The translations under genes and the position numbers were made by a program. Shown here piece by piece: positions 45,988-60,600 of a stretch of 64,000 bases of DNA (positions are counted from its first letter, which is position 1; every line of letters begins with the position of its first letter). A model generated the notes under the pieces. The model was given only the letters and a program-made list of their open reading frames with translations, was not told where the DNA came from and made no database searches. Source of the DNA: Portunus trituberculatus (taxonomy: Eukaryota; Arthropoda; Malacostraca; Decapoda; Portunidae); contig NC_059292.1 of assembly GCF_017591435.1 (NCBI RefSeq), positions 27,224,043 through 27,288,042 on the forward strand. The letters run 5' to 3'.

Positions 45988-46520
45988 GTGGCTAAACACA
46001 CACACACACTCAAACACTCACTCTCACTCTCTCTCTCTTTATTGCTTTCTATCATGGAGAGAGCATGGCAGACACCATGAAACGAGTTAACAGTGAGAGA
46101 TTAAAGGTAAAAAAAAAACTAAAACTTTTGACTGTCAGCTCTTGCCGTTTTTCTCAAAATTATCATTTCACTACAGAGGACTGAAGTATAGTTATGAGAG
46201 CTCCTGTGTGACTATTCCCATCCATTTCATACCCACCAACAGCTGCCATTTATTTCCCTCCAGCCATCCACTGCTGCACAAATTATTATAATGATAAACC
46301 AATGGAACTACAAACAGAAAATAAATATGATATAGTAATATTACTAATTAAATAATATAAAGGCTCTTGACTTGCAGTAACATTATAATCATTGATTTTG
46401 TTATCAACGATGGATGCAGGAAGGAAAATAAATGGAAGGCAGTTGTAGGTAGGTGGGGGTTCAATAGATGGTATGTTGGGAGGTGGGAGTTAGTAACATA
46501 GGAGTCTTCAGAACACCACT
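45988..46520. other. Region between MPC2 and the Patched-related gene ends
   Basis: A short (CA)/(CT) patch at 45998-46039; the rest is unique AT-rich sequence. Either gene's last exon could extend here. Nothing else recognised. Confidence 0.45.
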
Positions 46521-46547
46521 CACCAGTCACTAGTAGCAAAATAATGA
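46520..46547 (-). CDS. Patched-related gene candidate terminal exon I
   Basis: Acceptor atgttttcttctag on the - strand. In phase 2 from exon H it reads C-HYFATSDW followed by TGA. A good donor (gactg|gtgagt) lies just before this stop, so it could instead be an internal exon. Speculative. Confidence 0.25.
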
Positions 46548-49500
46548 CTAGAAGAAAACATTTATAGGAACATTATTTTACAAAAATAATCAATTCATTC
46601 ACTCTTAAATAAATGTGTTCAATGCTCTAAGACTTGTTAGGTAGAAACAGAGAGAGAATAAGAGCAGTGCTGAGGTGTCCTGTATTATATATAGTTTAAG
46701 TTCATTGCTTGCTATGGTGTCTGAAGCACACCTATGAGAAAATGGCATCAAGGAGAGATGACGAACAGGCAGTACAGGAATGACTGGTCACCACTTTCTT
46801 ATAAATCCAGGGGACTTGCACTTACCAGAATGTGTTGCTACGGATATAATACTTGGATTCCTGGCCATTAAGGTCATGAATCTGGAAAACAGAGGACAGT
46901 GCAATGTTCAAATAAGTTGTCCCAACCTCTATTTTAATCTTCCTATGACTGAAGCCAGTTTCTAGGAGCTTCTTCCAAGAAAGGATGGCCACAGGTCTCC
47001 ATTCATTGTAATTACTCTGTATCTAATAATGACCACCTCGTTTTATCTCAACATGTGCTCTAGTACTATCCTACTGTTCCATTGTATTTACTGCATTTAT
47101 TGTACTAAAATCTTACACTTCTATCAATTTCACACCACAAGCATCCATGCTCAATTTGTCAGTCATTCTACACCGGTCTTTCTCACATACTTAAATCTTA
47201 GCATAAATATAATCCTTCAAGCTATCTACTTTTAGAATTTATCCCATTCTCCTTAGATAGACAATTATATACATAGTGCCTAGTTCCCAACCAACATGTA
47301 ATAAGTTAGTGAAAAAAAATTTACTATATAAATAAATGCAAAATGGCTACCTACTGCTACAAACTCTATGCTAAATACCTATCTATTGCTACAAATTGTT
47401 CTCTGTTGAGATTTTGTTGATCTTTCTGCAACCATCTTCCTCTCACTCTCACATGTGCTGCAGAGAGAAAAGCATTCCTTTAGAAAATCTTCCAATAATG
47501 AGCTTCGCTCAAGCTTTCACTACTTACTGTAGTATAGTGGTTTCCACAAAGAAGTGTAGAGCATATATCCATGAATAAGTATTGCACACAACTCCTAAAA
47601 ACAAATACTTCTTTAACCAATTCCCACACCAAAGTCAGATACCAGTGGGTGGTTTAGCCCAGAAACTTGTACACAGTAAACTTTATTTCTGAAGTCCAGT
47701 AAATGAATTATCTTCCAGGTTAAAGATACAAACAATCACTAAAACTACAAGCAATTCCAGTAATACAGAAGAAGGCATCTTTAAGCGTAAGAGAAGGCAA
47801 TATAACTGGTCTCCGTACTGGTGATTAATGTAAGAAATGGTCCCAACACCAAGACAAATTACCTGGGTGTATGAATGGCCATTGATCACCAGCTCCTTCT
47901 CACTGGAAATGTTTTCACTACCCATTGCAGCAACTGAGCTTGTGTTGTAAGGCGCAGGACCAATCAGACTCAGCAGCACCGGCAGGAACACCAACCCGTG
48001 GAACACACCAAACATGAACACTCCAAAGAATATCTGGTAAAGGTACATTTGTGTTGGCAAATGCACTACTAGACAAGATAGGAGAAATACAAGGAAGGAA
48101 TAGTGTGCATAGTATTTAATGCCAAATGAGATCATTTAACCTCTTCACTACAGGCAACAGAAAATGGATCCTAAAGCCATATCTATGGAGTAGGCAGTAG
48201 TCACCTGCCGCCCGGTGGAATACTCCAGGAGAGGTACTTACGGGGATGTAGGCAGTGCTGCAGACTGAGTGATTCCCCGTGTCCTCTCTTCCCGGTTCCC
48301 TTTGTGGTCTCATTTATACAATTGAGCAGCTGCAGCCTGCCCTCTAAAGACAACTTCTACTACTTCCTACACTACACTACAACACCTTACACTTTTACAC
48401 TCTCTTCAAATCAAAATTTAATAATGGCTTCACCACGCCCTGCCTCGGAGTCCCCCTCTGGGGAGGGGACCATAAATGTCCCCAGGTCGGACTGCCCTCT
48501 GCTGTCGACCTTGGGTGTCTTGACACTTCATCTAATACTTTCACTATCAATTTCTGCAACATTCGTGGCCTTCGTTCTAATTTTCAATCTGTGGAACACC
48601 ACCTCTCCTCTACTAAACCTCATCTTCTCTTCCTAACCGAAACACAGTTGTCTGTGACTACTGACAGCAGCCCTTTTCTGTTCCCTCCTACTTGCTCTAT
48701 CCTCATTTTCAATCCAAAGCTGGATGTTGCGCATACGTGCGTAACGACACCACTTGCTCTCGTGCCCACAATCTTGAATCTTCAGAATTTTCTACCATCT
48801 GGCTAAGACTTCAATGTCACTCTCTAACTAAATTCATCTGTGCTGTATACCTCTCACCTAATTCCTCTGACTATGTAAAATTCTTTGACTATTTGACTTC
48901 CAAGGTGGAGCACATCTTATCTCACTTTCCTTTTGCTGAGATCTCCATTTTAGGGATTTCAATGTTCACCACCAGCTTTGGCTTTCATCTTCTTTCACTG
49001 ACCAACCTGGTGAACAAACCTTCAACTTTGCTATCCTTCATGACCTAGAGCAGCTAGTGCAGTTCCCTACCCGTATTCCTGACCGCCTTGGAGACACGCC
49101 CAACATTCTTGATCTTTTCCTAACCTCCAACCCTTCTGCTTACTCTGTTAAACTTTCCTCTCCGTTGGGCTCCTCCGACCACAATCTAATTTCCGTTACC
49201 TGTTCTATCACTCCAGTGCAGCCTCAGGACCCGCCTAAGCGGAGGTGCTTCTGGCATTTTAACTCTGCTAAGTGGGAGGAACTAAGGCAGTACTATTCTG
49301 ATTTCCTTGGGATGATTATTGTTTTCATGTCAGAGATCCTTCTCTTTGTGCCGAGCGCATAACAGAGGTGATTATCTCTGGCATGGAGCTATACATTCCT
49401 CATACTTTCTCTAACCCTAAAGCTAAAAAGCCTTGGTTTAACTCTGCTTGTTCTCGTGCTGTCAATGATAGAGAGGCGGCTCACAAACGGTTCCGTAGCC

Positions 49501-51477
49501 ATCCAACTGCTGAAACTCATGCCCTATATATTTCTGCCCGTAATCATGCCAAATCTATTCTCCAACTTACTAAAACTCTTTCATCAATAGAAAATGTCAA
49601 AGTCTTTCCAATTCTAACTCCTCTCGAGATTTCTGGCATCTAGCCAATAATATCTCTAACAACTTTACTTCTTCGTCTTTCCCTCCTTTACTTCATCCAG
49701 ATGGCTCTACAGCTGTCTCTTCTTTTCTAAAGCTGAACTCTTCGCTCAAACCTTTGCTACCAACTCAACTTTGGATGATTCTGGGCATATTCCTCCTACT
49801 CCTCCACCCTCTGACTACTTCATCCCTAAAATTAAAATTCTTTATAAAGACGTTTTCCTGGCCCTCTCTGGCCTTGATTCTCGGAAGGCTTACGGTCCGG
49901 ATGGAGTCCCTCCTGTTGTTCTCAAAACTGTGCTTCCGAACTCGCTCACTGCCTGGTCAAACTCTTTCATCTGTGTCTCTACTTCTATTTATCCTTCTTG
50001 CTGGAAGTTTGCTCACATTCAACCTGTCCCTAAAAAGGTGACCACTCCAATCCTTCTAACTACCGCCCTATAGCTTTGATTTCCTGCCTTTCTAAAGCCT
50101 TTGAGTCTATCCTTAATAGGAAGATAATGAGGCATCTATCAGCTCACAACCTTCTCTCTGATTGCCAGTATGGTTTCCGTAAAGGCAGATCTACTGGTGA
50201 TCTTCTTACTTTCCTAACTGAATCTTGGTCATCCTCTTTAGGGACTTCGGTGAAACCTTTGCTGTCGGCCTTGACATATCGAAAGCCTTCGATAGAGTCT
50301 GGCACAAATCTTTAATTTCTAAACTACCCTCCTACGGATTCTATCCTTCTCTCTGTACCTTCATCTCCAGTTTCCTTTCCGATCGTTCTATTGCTGCTGT
50401 AGTAGACGGTCACTGTTCTTCCCTAAAACTATCAACAGTGGTGTTCCACAGGGTTCTGTCCTATCACCCACTCTCTTTCTATTATTCATCAATGATCTCC
50501 TAAATCTGACTCAATGCCCTATCCACTCCTATGCTGATGATACCACCTGCATTATTCAACAGCGTTCAACAGACGCCCAACCCAACAACAATTAAATGAC
50601 TCAAGGCGAGATGCTATAGGACGCCTAACTTCTGATCTTTCACTTGTTTCTGATTGGGGCAGAGAAAACCTGGTTTTGTTCAATGCCTCAAAACTCAATT
50701 TCTACAACTATCTACTCGACATAACCTTCCAGACAACTATCCTCTCTTCTTCAATAACACTCAACTTCCCTCTCCTCTACATTAAACACACTCGGTCTAT
50801 CCTTCACTAAAAATCTAAACTGGAAATTTCACATCTCTACTCTTGCTAAATCAGCTTCCAAGAAGTTAGGTGTCCTGTGGCGTCTTCGTCCATTTTTCTC
50901 TCCTCCCAGCTGCTTGCTCTGTACAAGGGCCTTATCCGCCCGTGTATGGAGTATGGCTCTCATGTCTGGGGATCCACACACAGCTTTACTAAACAAGGTG
51001 GAATCTAAAGCTTTTCGTCTTATCAACTCTTCTCCTCTAACTGACTGTCTTGATTCTTTAAGTCACCGCCGCAATGTTGCATCTTTATCTGTCTTCTACC
51101 GCTGTTTTCATGCTGTCTGCTCTTCTGAACTTGCTAACTGCATGCCTTCCCCTCCTGCGGCCTCGCTGCACAAGACTCTCTACTTCTTCTCATCCCTATT
51201 CTGTCCATCTTCCTAATGCAAGAGTTAACCAGTATCTTCACTCCTTCATTCCCTACACTGGTAAACTCTGGAACTCTCTACCTGTGTCTGTATTTCCACC
51301 TGCCTATGACTTAAACTCTTTCAAAAGAGGAGTGTCAAGACACCTCTTACGTTAACTGGACCCTCCTTTTAGATTTTTTTGTTTTTTCTTTCTCCTACTT
51401 TCCTCTTAACAGGGCCTGGCAACCAGCGGGATTTTTTTTTCCAACACTTTGTTTTCCCTTGGCCAGTGCCCTTGTAA

Positions 51478-51513
<36 letters not shown>

Positions 51514-51545
51514 GTGGAGGATGGGGAGATACCTGACTAAGAGGC

Positions 51546-51608
<63 letters not shown>

Positions 51609-54600
51609 CTACAGTAATAATGATAATGATGATGGGGAGTGATTTTTCATAATAGGTACATACAATAACAAACAAACCCACAAAAATTTTATGGAGAAAA
51701 AATGGTAAACTAATATATTGGTACCATAAAAAAATATAAAAAATAACAATTATTTCCAGCATGGCACATCAGTACTTATTTCAATATAAGAGCCATACAC
51801 CTTTGTAACAATGATGAAAGCCAAGTATGCTATCATATCATGTACAACCTACATTCTGAGAGATCTCATACAGTATCCAAGAAAGAAAACACACCATCTT
51901 AGCAGAGAGCTGCCACGACACAATATGTGCATCATCAGACGTGACACGAGTGCCCCCAATGACAATACACGTTATTGTGTTAAAGGGGTTAAATGGGAAA
52001 ATATTTAAAGCCCTTGAAAACCAAGTCTTTGCTGTTTCCTCATCATAAACTGAGCAAAACTTTCATTCAAGTAAGAATATTGTGATACTTTTGTGATAAA
52101 CATGAAAGCAATCATCAATCAGAAACTTAGATATTGGAAATTTATATTTTTAAAATTTATAAAAAGTTTTAAGTGTAAAAATGTTACTTACATCACAGGA
52201 ATTGAAGAATAAATTTGTACCTATACTGCCTCTCAAACCTCAAAAAATAAAAGTGCTCGCATTACTTTTCTATATGTGGACTTTACATTTTCTTCATTGT
52301 GGCTCATCACACTAGACACTGTTCAGACTAAATTTATTGGAATTGACAACTGGACAAAGAATCTCTAGAGTAAAGCAAAAAAATCTTGTGTTCTGTATGC
52401 ATTGTCATTTTGTTCAGCAGTCCCCCCCACTATTACAAAAGCACTTTGCCCAGTAAAGATGTAGGATATTTATCTCATCTGCTAACGCTTTCATAGCCAA
52501 TAGAAACATGCTCAGTGACTAACGCCTCTTGGATGCTGCTCAAAAGGATAAGCCTTAGGAGATAAACTAGTGGAAATACTGACCTTGAAGAATGACTCAA
52601 AGACATGAGACTCAGAACCTGCCAGGAGGATGAAAGTGAGGAAGGTGGAGAAGGCACCATTCAGCACTGGAGGGCCCATTTCCTTCACCGTCACCCTCAC
52701 TCTCTCATCACGGCTTCCCTTAATCTGTCAAAAACCACATAGTTGAGATGGATACATAATGACTTCTTGCACAATGTAAAATGCAGTATATTACACAAAC
52801 TTAAATTCTACCAATTCATTACTATTTAAAACAACTAAATAACACTGACACCCATATATAATTGTTTCATTAGTTATGCAAAACAAATACACAAGAAACA
52901 CAGATGTACCATCAGTTTACTAAGGTGTCTAAGCTATTATTTTCTTAGAAGTTGAAAGATAAAAGAAAAGTCAAAAGTATTGAAGGAGAATAGCTATTGG
53001 TTAAGTATGGTGGAGTATGTACGAAAGGCTTTGCCATGCAATTTGAAATGAGTGGTCATGTGAACGATAGTGAAGAGTGCCTACAGCTGAAGAGGTCAGT
53101 ATGTCTGGTGTGGCCACAGAGGACAGATCAGGTGTTGTGACAGATGGGAGAAAAGTCACATGAAAAAATTAACTTCTACACAAAAGTGAGTTCATAAAAA
53201 AAATCACTTTTATCTAAATTACTTGCAAGGATTATGAAAGGCTGCAGATGTGAAGCAACTTTTATGCATGTGATATGTGATTGAATGCCCAATGTGTGAA
53301 TCTTTTATGGATGTCAGGCTATTCTATATAGAAAAACACTAAAAATATATGGTAAATCATAAGTCCAAGTGTTCTTGTATCTAACACCATAAACCTGAGA
53401 GTAATAAAGTTTGGCGCCACTCCACACCTGCAGGAAGTGAAGAGCGATGTGGACAGAATAGTCAACACACAAACCAATGCAGAGGACCAAGTTGATGCAG
53501 GACACTGTATCAATAGTGAGGCCCCACCAGGTCATCAAAGCCATGACATCAACCTGCAGAGAGACATGCATGTGTAGCCTCAAGCATACATTGTGATACT
53601 CAGAACTAAAGTTGCCAAAGTAGCTGCACTTTTCTATGCTCATTTTAACCAACTTGCCTACTTAAATATTTAAATAGTTATACATTTGCACATTTAGTTC
53701 TAGAAATGCTATTTCATCTTCACCAATAAATGATCTTTCAATGTCAATATAAAATAACTAACTACAGATTATCACATTATCCAAGGCTTCTATTTCAAAG
53801 AAAAAAGAATACATGATCCTTGAAATGGTTAGCAATCACACCATTTGCACATGGGCCTAAAACTCTACTATACAATGTCATAAGTCCCAATCTTCAAGTA
53901 TTCCCTTTATAATAAACTACAAATATTTTCAGTCTTCACCAATACATTAACCATTCATCCTAAGCATAGAATAAACAGTAAATATTGCAAAACAATATTA
54001 AAAGTGCTTTATTGTTGTCTCCTTATATTATCTACTACTGTACTAGCAGAGGAAAAGCAAAATATGGTTTAAAATGTTTCAGTATTTACCAATGTGAGCA
54101 CCACACACAGTAGAACATAGATGGAGCTGATGAAGCTTGCCAGGAGCAGCAGCGTCATCACAAATACAGCTGCCATAGCCAACGCCAGGTTGCGAATAAG
54201 CTCTTCTGCAATGATCTTGTCTGTTTCCCAGTTGCTATATTCTGCAGCAATTGAGGCAGCAAAGCCTGTTGGGTACAGACAAACATTTACTTATCTTTCT
54301 ATTAGCTTGATAACAATGGAAATAAATATTAAATCTATGAGACTAGAAAAAGTCATTATCCAACTGAGCAAGGAAAAGAGTAGGAAAAAAAGGACAAACC
54401 TTTTTTTATGTAAAAGTTGGCCAGAGGCAATATAAAAAAAAAAAAAAAACTTGGCAGTCCCCTTGCAGGACCAAGTTAAAAAATATAAAATAAATAAAAA
54501 AAACTTTCCTCTTAAATGAAGTCAAACCATAGGAAGTTGAAAATACAGAAGCAGGCAGGGAGTTCCACAGTTTATCAGAAAAAAGGTATGAATGATTGAG

Positions 54601-57600
54601 GGTATGTACTGGTTAACCATTGCATATGAGTTGGACAGAGTAGGGGTGCGAGGAAGAAGAAAGCCTTATGCAGCAAGGCCACAGGAGGAGAGGAGGTATG
54701 CAGTTAGCAAGATCAGAAGAGCAGTTAGCATGAAAATTGCAGAATACAGCAAGAGATGCTACATTCTAGTGGTGAGAAAGAGGCTGAAGACAGTCAGTCA
54801 GAGGAGAGAAGTTGATAAGACGAAAAGCTTTCGATCCCACCTTATCCAATAAAACTGTCAGTGGGATCCCCCATACATGTGAAGAGTACTCCATACATGG
54901 GGTGGATAAGGCCCTTTACAAAGTTAGTAGTTGGGAAGGGGGCTGAGAAAAACTGAGAGATGCCTCAGAATGCCTAACTTCATAGAAGCTGTTTTAACAC
55001 AAGAGATGTTTAGATTATAAGTAAAGGAAAGACCAAGGATATTCAGTGTAGAAGAGAGGGACAACTGAATATGATTGAAGAAGAGGGGATAATTGTCTGG
55101 AAGACTGGGTCAAGTTGATAGATGGAGGAATTGAATTTTTGAAGCACTGAACACTACCAAGTTTTCTCTAACCCAATTAGAAATTTTAGATCAGAAGTCA
55201 GGCATTCTGCAGCATCCCTGCAGTAATTTTTAACTACCTGAAGGGTTGGTCATCTCTTGAAAAGATGTGGAAAAGTGTAAGATGGTATCATTAGTGTAGG
55301 AATGGATAGGGCAAGAAGTTTGGTTCAGAAAATCATTAATGAATAATAGGAAGAGTGGGTGACAGGACAGAATGCTGAGGAACACCACTGTTAATAGATT
55401 TCAGAGAGGAACAGTGGCTTTCTAACACAAAAGCAATAGAACAATCAGGAAGGAAACTTGAGATAAATATGTAGAGAGAAGGATAGGAACCATAGGAGGA
55501 TATTTCAAAATCAAAGCTTTGTGTGCCAGACTCTATCAAAAGCTTTTGATATGTTTAAGACAAAAGCAAACATTTCACCAAAATCTCTAAAAGAGGATGA
55601 CCAAGACTCAGTAAGGAAATCCAAAAGATCACCAGTAGAGCAGCCTTGACAGAAGCCAAACTGGCAATCAGACTGAAGATTGTGAAGTGACGTTTAAGAA
55701 ATCTTCCATTGAAGAGAGGACCAAAGCCATTGAGTTTTCAATGTTTGCTGGCTAGTTTAGTTCACGAGTAGGTCAGCATCATCTCACGGTTCACAGTAAT
55801 CATCTCTAAATGCTGTATTACAATGTATCTATTGATTTACCATGCTTTTACTACTTCCTCTATTTTTCTGTTGTTATTTTCCCATGATATTTCTTTATAG
55901 TTACTTCAGTTTATACAACTAACATCATTATATAGAACAAAATATAGTCACCTGGTGTACTAATTATATAGAACAAAATATAGTCACCTGGTGTACTAAG
56001 CTCTTTTACTTTTAGGGACTTTAATACAGCATAAAACCTTAACACACATTTCACCTCATCTCTACAGAGGTGATGTGAGGAAAGTGTAGAGCAATTTTTG
56101 TTTAGTTTTCCTTATGAGAAAAAAAAATCTGCAGCCGAAACTGAAATAGCCCAAGAGTGCTGCATCACCATGTCCCTAAGCTGTGTCTTGCCAAAGCCTG
56201 AACATGGTGTGACTTTAGACTAAAAATAATTCTTCAGGATGGCTAAGTACTGTCCATTAGCTAGGTCTTTGTGACACTGAACACATGTAGAATAAGTTGG
56301 TTGGTAATACTCATTCTCTTTATCAGACTTTGATTTCTAATTTATGATAATGAACTCATTTATGGAGCTTCATATTTTCATGTTTTCATGTAATCTACTT
56401 CCTAGCCTAGAAGGAAAGAAAATATCATATTAACTGATTTATCCATTGAGTAAAAAAAGTAATTTTTGTCCCACGGATTGAGATGTATAAAAAAAAAAAC
56501 ACAATACATGGTTATAACCTCAATTTTACTATTAAGGCATTTATGCCGTAGATATGCATTTAAAAATACTTAAGCTATTTTTAATACATTGGTATGGGAT
56601 AATAGAATATTGAAAAATATATGATATGCAGTTTGTCACCTTTTTGTGAAATATTACAATATCTGGTAAATCTGGCAACCACAATGCAAATTTAATTGGG
56701 TGTTCTCCTATTGAGGACTGATTCAAAGACTTTAGACAAGCAAGTGATTAAAATAGTAGTTTGGGGGGAATAAATGGTCACCCTTTCTAGGAACAGGTTC
56801 AATGTGCTCAATTAATGTAGGCAAACTTGCAGTAAGGAAAAAAGGTAGAAGACAGAGTTGAAAGAGTTTGGCTAGGCAAGGTTCAAGCACGAAGGAACAG
56901 TTTTTGAGAATAATGGGAAGGACCCCATCAGGTCCGTCAGCCTACCTTCCATGGGTTCAGACCAACTAGGGCATAGAAAACATCATTACAAAGAATTTCC
57001 ACTAAGGACATGAAATAGTCAGAGGGAGGGACAAGCTCAGAATCATCCAAGGTAGAGTTTTTAACAAAGGTTTGAGAGAAGAGTTCAGCTTTAAGAGACA
57101 GATGTGATGGCAGTGGTGCCATCAGGATGAAATAAAGGAGGGAAACATGAAAAAGTAAAGTTGTTGATGTTTTTGATTGTTGAGTAAAAGTTATTAATGT
57201 AAGTCTCCATATGCCAAACACTCATTTCTGTAATGAGCTCAGCACACGTACAGGGATGAGTCTTTGAAAAGGAAAGAGTAATCATGCCAGAGAAAATCAG
57301 CATAGTACCTACGTACAGGGATGAGTCTTTGAAAAGGAAAGAGTAATCATGCCAGAGAAAATCAGCATAGTACCTCCTCAGGTTTCCCCAACTGGCAGAG
57401 GTGAAATGGCAGAGCGACCTCCACTTTGAGGGATCCTGAAGAGGGATTGGAGGAATAGGACAATGGAAAATTACCTACCAGAAAAATTAGCAGAGTCCAC
57501 AAAGCTCTTCATTTGGTCCATGGCTGTAATGCGTTGACTGGAAGTGTTCAAGATAATGTGCTGATAACCAAACTTGCTGGCCTGAAATAAAAAAACAATC

Positions 57601-60600
57601 AAGACCTCGTGCTTTCATTATTGTTTAATCAGTGTAAAACTATGACTGTAATAACATCAAATTTTAAATACATGGAGCAAATAGTGATCTTTAATAACAC
57701 AAAACATTATAAAAATAACTCACTATGATCATCTAACAATACCAAAGGAATTATCTTTTAATATGTATATCAGGATTATCTCTCCATGAAGAACAGATAG
57801 TTATGGCAAGACATCATCTCACTACATATACAAACAAGTAGGGGAAAGCATTTCCATTCCAGTTCCTTCACTCCACCTTTTAAAGTCACCTGTTTTGATA
57901 TGCAAAGACCATAGTGGAAATATTTTTCCAACCTGATCACCATGTCATTAGTTTTATTTATCCTTCCAAACACAAAATATGTACAAAGTTCACACAACTT
58001 ATTCATCTTATTTTTCAATGTACAATATTCAATTATTCTGTAATTCACTCTATGCTTCCCTTTGCTCCATTCAAAAAATCCTATGAATGCTTGCATCTTT
58101 TTTTTCCTATTTTGTATTATCATAAGCCATTTTCAAAATGGCCTGTGATGATGAGGATTGCTCATGACTGTCCACTACACCACACCAGTAGCAAAGGCAT
58201 AAACACTGATCCCAAATATGTCAGTAATGCTCAATATCACACTCTTCTTGTATACAACTCCCCTTGAGCCATTCATTTCCACTTTATGAGCTACACTCCC
58301 CTTCCTAAATATTAACATTTAAGTTCCATAAAGCATAACCTTAAATTTCATCATATTCATACAATAGGTAAGGTAAACACTTAGTACTAAGAAAATATCA
58401 TGTTCCTTTCACCTTAGCTAAAGTATTAATTCCTGTTCTACTCTGTGCATTATCTACATTCAACTTAACAGGATTGTTGAACATACACCAGTGAGGCACT
58501 TCCATATCAATGGTTCCCACCCTTGACAGTAATGTTTTGCTTCTCAGACACAAAGCATGTACAGGCAAATAAAAGCAAAGTATACAAAATGTACTGCCTC
58601 ACTAACCAGCACAATAGCTTCTGGGAAGATGCTGTCATTCTCAAACTTGAAGTATTGCTGAAAGCGACCACCTTCTCCAGAGAAGAGGAAGCCTGTCAGC
58701 ATCTCTTCAAAGAAGGAGGCATTCACAGCCATTCCTGTAATATCTGTCAAGGAGAGGTAGTATGTACATTTCACTGTGAATATACTGCAAGTGTTTCTGA
58801 GAAGGAATAAATCCAGTTATGAACTATCATATCACTACCTATTTTTTGTTCAATCCTATATAAGTTAGCCTAGACAAAAGACATCGTCCCTTCCTTAGTT
58901 TCTTACTATGCGATCTTGTGCTTCTAAAGTCATATTCTTCTCTAAGGATCAGTTTCTCATTATCAACTTCATCCACTCCATTAATCAATTTACAAACTTG
59001 TATCAGATCCCCTCTCACTCTTCTCTGCTCTAAGGTTGGTAGATCCATTGCCTTTAGTCTCTCCTCATATGCCATCCCTTTAAATTCTGGAACCATTCTT
59101 GTAGCCATTTTTTGTAGTCTCTAATTTTCTTACCATTTTGTAGCCAGTCTCTCCAATTTTCTTATGTGTTTCTTTTTGTGGGAGTCCACACAACTCCTGC
59201 ATATTCCAATCTAGGTCTTATTTTAGTACTTATCAATTTCTTCATCATTTCTTTGTCCATATAGTGAAATGCTACTCCAATATTCCTTAGCAAATTATAC
59301 GTCTCTCCAAAATTCTATCAATATGGCTATCCTGTTGATTATTTTCTTCCATAGTCACTCCCAAGTCCTTTTCCTTTTTTACTTTTTTCTAGTTCTACTC
59401 CATCTCCCATCTTATAGATTCCCACTGGTCGTCTTTCACTTTTTCCCATTTCCATGACATGGCTTTTGTCCACATTGAATTCCATCTCCCATTTTTTGCT
59501 CCATTTCCAGATCTTGTTTAAGTCTTCCTGTAGTATTTCACAATCCTCTGAGCAGTTTCGCATCGTCCGCAAACAGATTTATGTAGCTGTTCACTCCCTC
59601 TGGCATGTCATTTATACATACGAGAAAAAGTATTGGTGCCAATACTGACCCCTGTGGCACTCCGCTGTCTACTGTTCTCCACTTGGACTTCATATCTTTA
59701 ACTATCGTCCTCTGTGTGTGTGTGTGCGTGTGTGCGTGCGTGTTGGGTTTTATCCTCTCTAATCTCCTATATGCAACTGTATACTTTTTATTCATTTCCA
59801 CTTCATGTCTTTCTATCTAGCTTTTATTCTATTTAGTCAAAATGCACAACTCTATAATATATCACAGTACAGTAAATGGCTTGAACTAACTTGCTAGAGA
59901 ATCAAAAAAGATAAGCAAGTGTAATAACATATAACATAACATAACATAACATAAATAATAGGATAACAAAGGGCCACCAGGGCCCATCTAGGTTATCCTG
60001 TATCAATCGCACAGCGACCTCGTCATCAGTACTTAAAGATACACTTACAAGTACACAATACATTATATACTAATTCTAAATATTTGGCCCATTAACAGGG
60101 CTAAGTCCTGCAGCGAATTCCTCTACAATCTGTGATCCCCATACATGGGGATCATGTCTTGTTTAACTATAGTAAATTTCTTATAAAACTATCATGCAGT
60201 GCTATACATAATTATAAATCTAATAAATTTAAGTGCTTATCTAATCTGTTTTTAAACATTGTCAAACTAGTGCTATTTACAACCGTCTCTGGCAATGCAT
60301 TCCAGAAGTCTACCACCCTATGACTAAAGAAATATTTTCTTATATCTAACCTGCAGCCTTGCTTTCTAATCTTCCTGCCATGATTTCTAGTCCTACTTCC
60401 TCCTCTAAGGTAAAGAAAGATCTCACATCTATGTAGTTTGTATCTGAGAACATTTTAAATAACTCTATCATATCCCTCTTATACATCTCCTCTCAAATGA
60501 AAACATGTTTAATTCCTTTAATCTATCTCTATACTCCAGGCGCTTTAATGCTGGTATCATCCTAGTTGCTCTTCTCTGAACTGCTTCTAACATGTTGATA

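Larger units (their letters stand above)
54401..57445 (-). mobile_element. Jockey-like LINE, minus strand, interrupted by ~1 kb
   Basis: Same family as the 48.3-51.5 kb copy. Poly-T at 54401-54407 marks the 3' tail, with the ggccagaggcaat end next to it. RT blocks appear at 55336-55690 (SINSGVPQHSVLSPTL) and 56765-57221 (SEDSELVPPSDYF-like, VFYALVGLNP), with the upstream linker to about 57445. Between 55700 and 56750 the sequence is unrelated. A 65-bp tandem duplication lies at 57246-57375. Sense to the Patched-related gene, in intron C-D. Confidence 0.85.

Noticed and set aside
47400..47475. Patched-related terminal exon after ttttctctctgcag on the - strand
   Set aside because: Would add only His-Met before the stop; exons H and I give a more plausible tail.
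47683..47862. Read-through C-terminus after exon G
   Set aside because: Open, but hydrophobic and not family-like. A good donor sits at the exon G end, and a splice-consistent exon H follows.
48304..51355. A set of short cellular genes on the + strand
   Set aside because: They are consecutive, frameshifted pieces of one jockey-like LINE with endonuclease and RT motifs.
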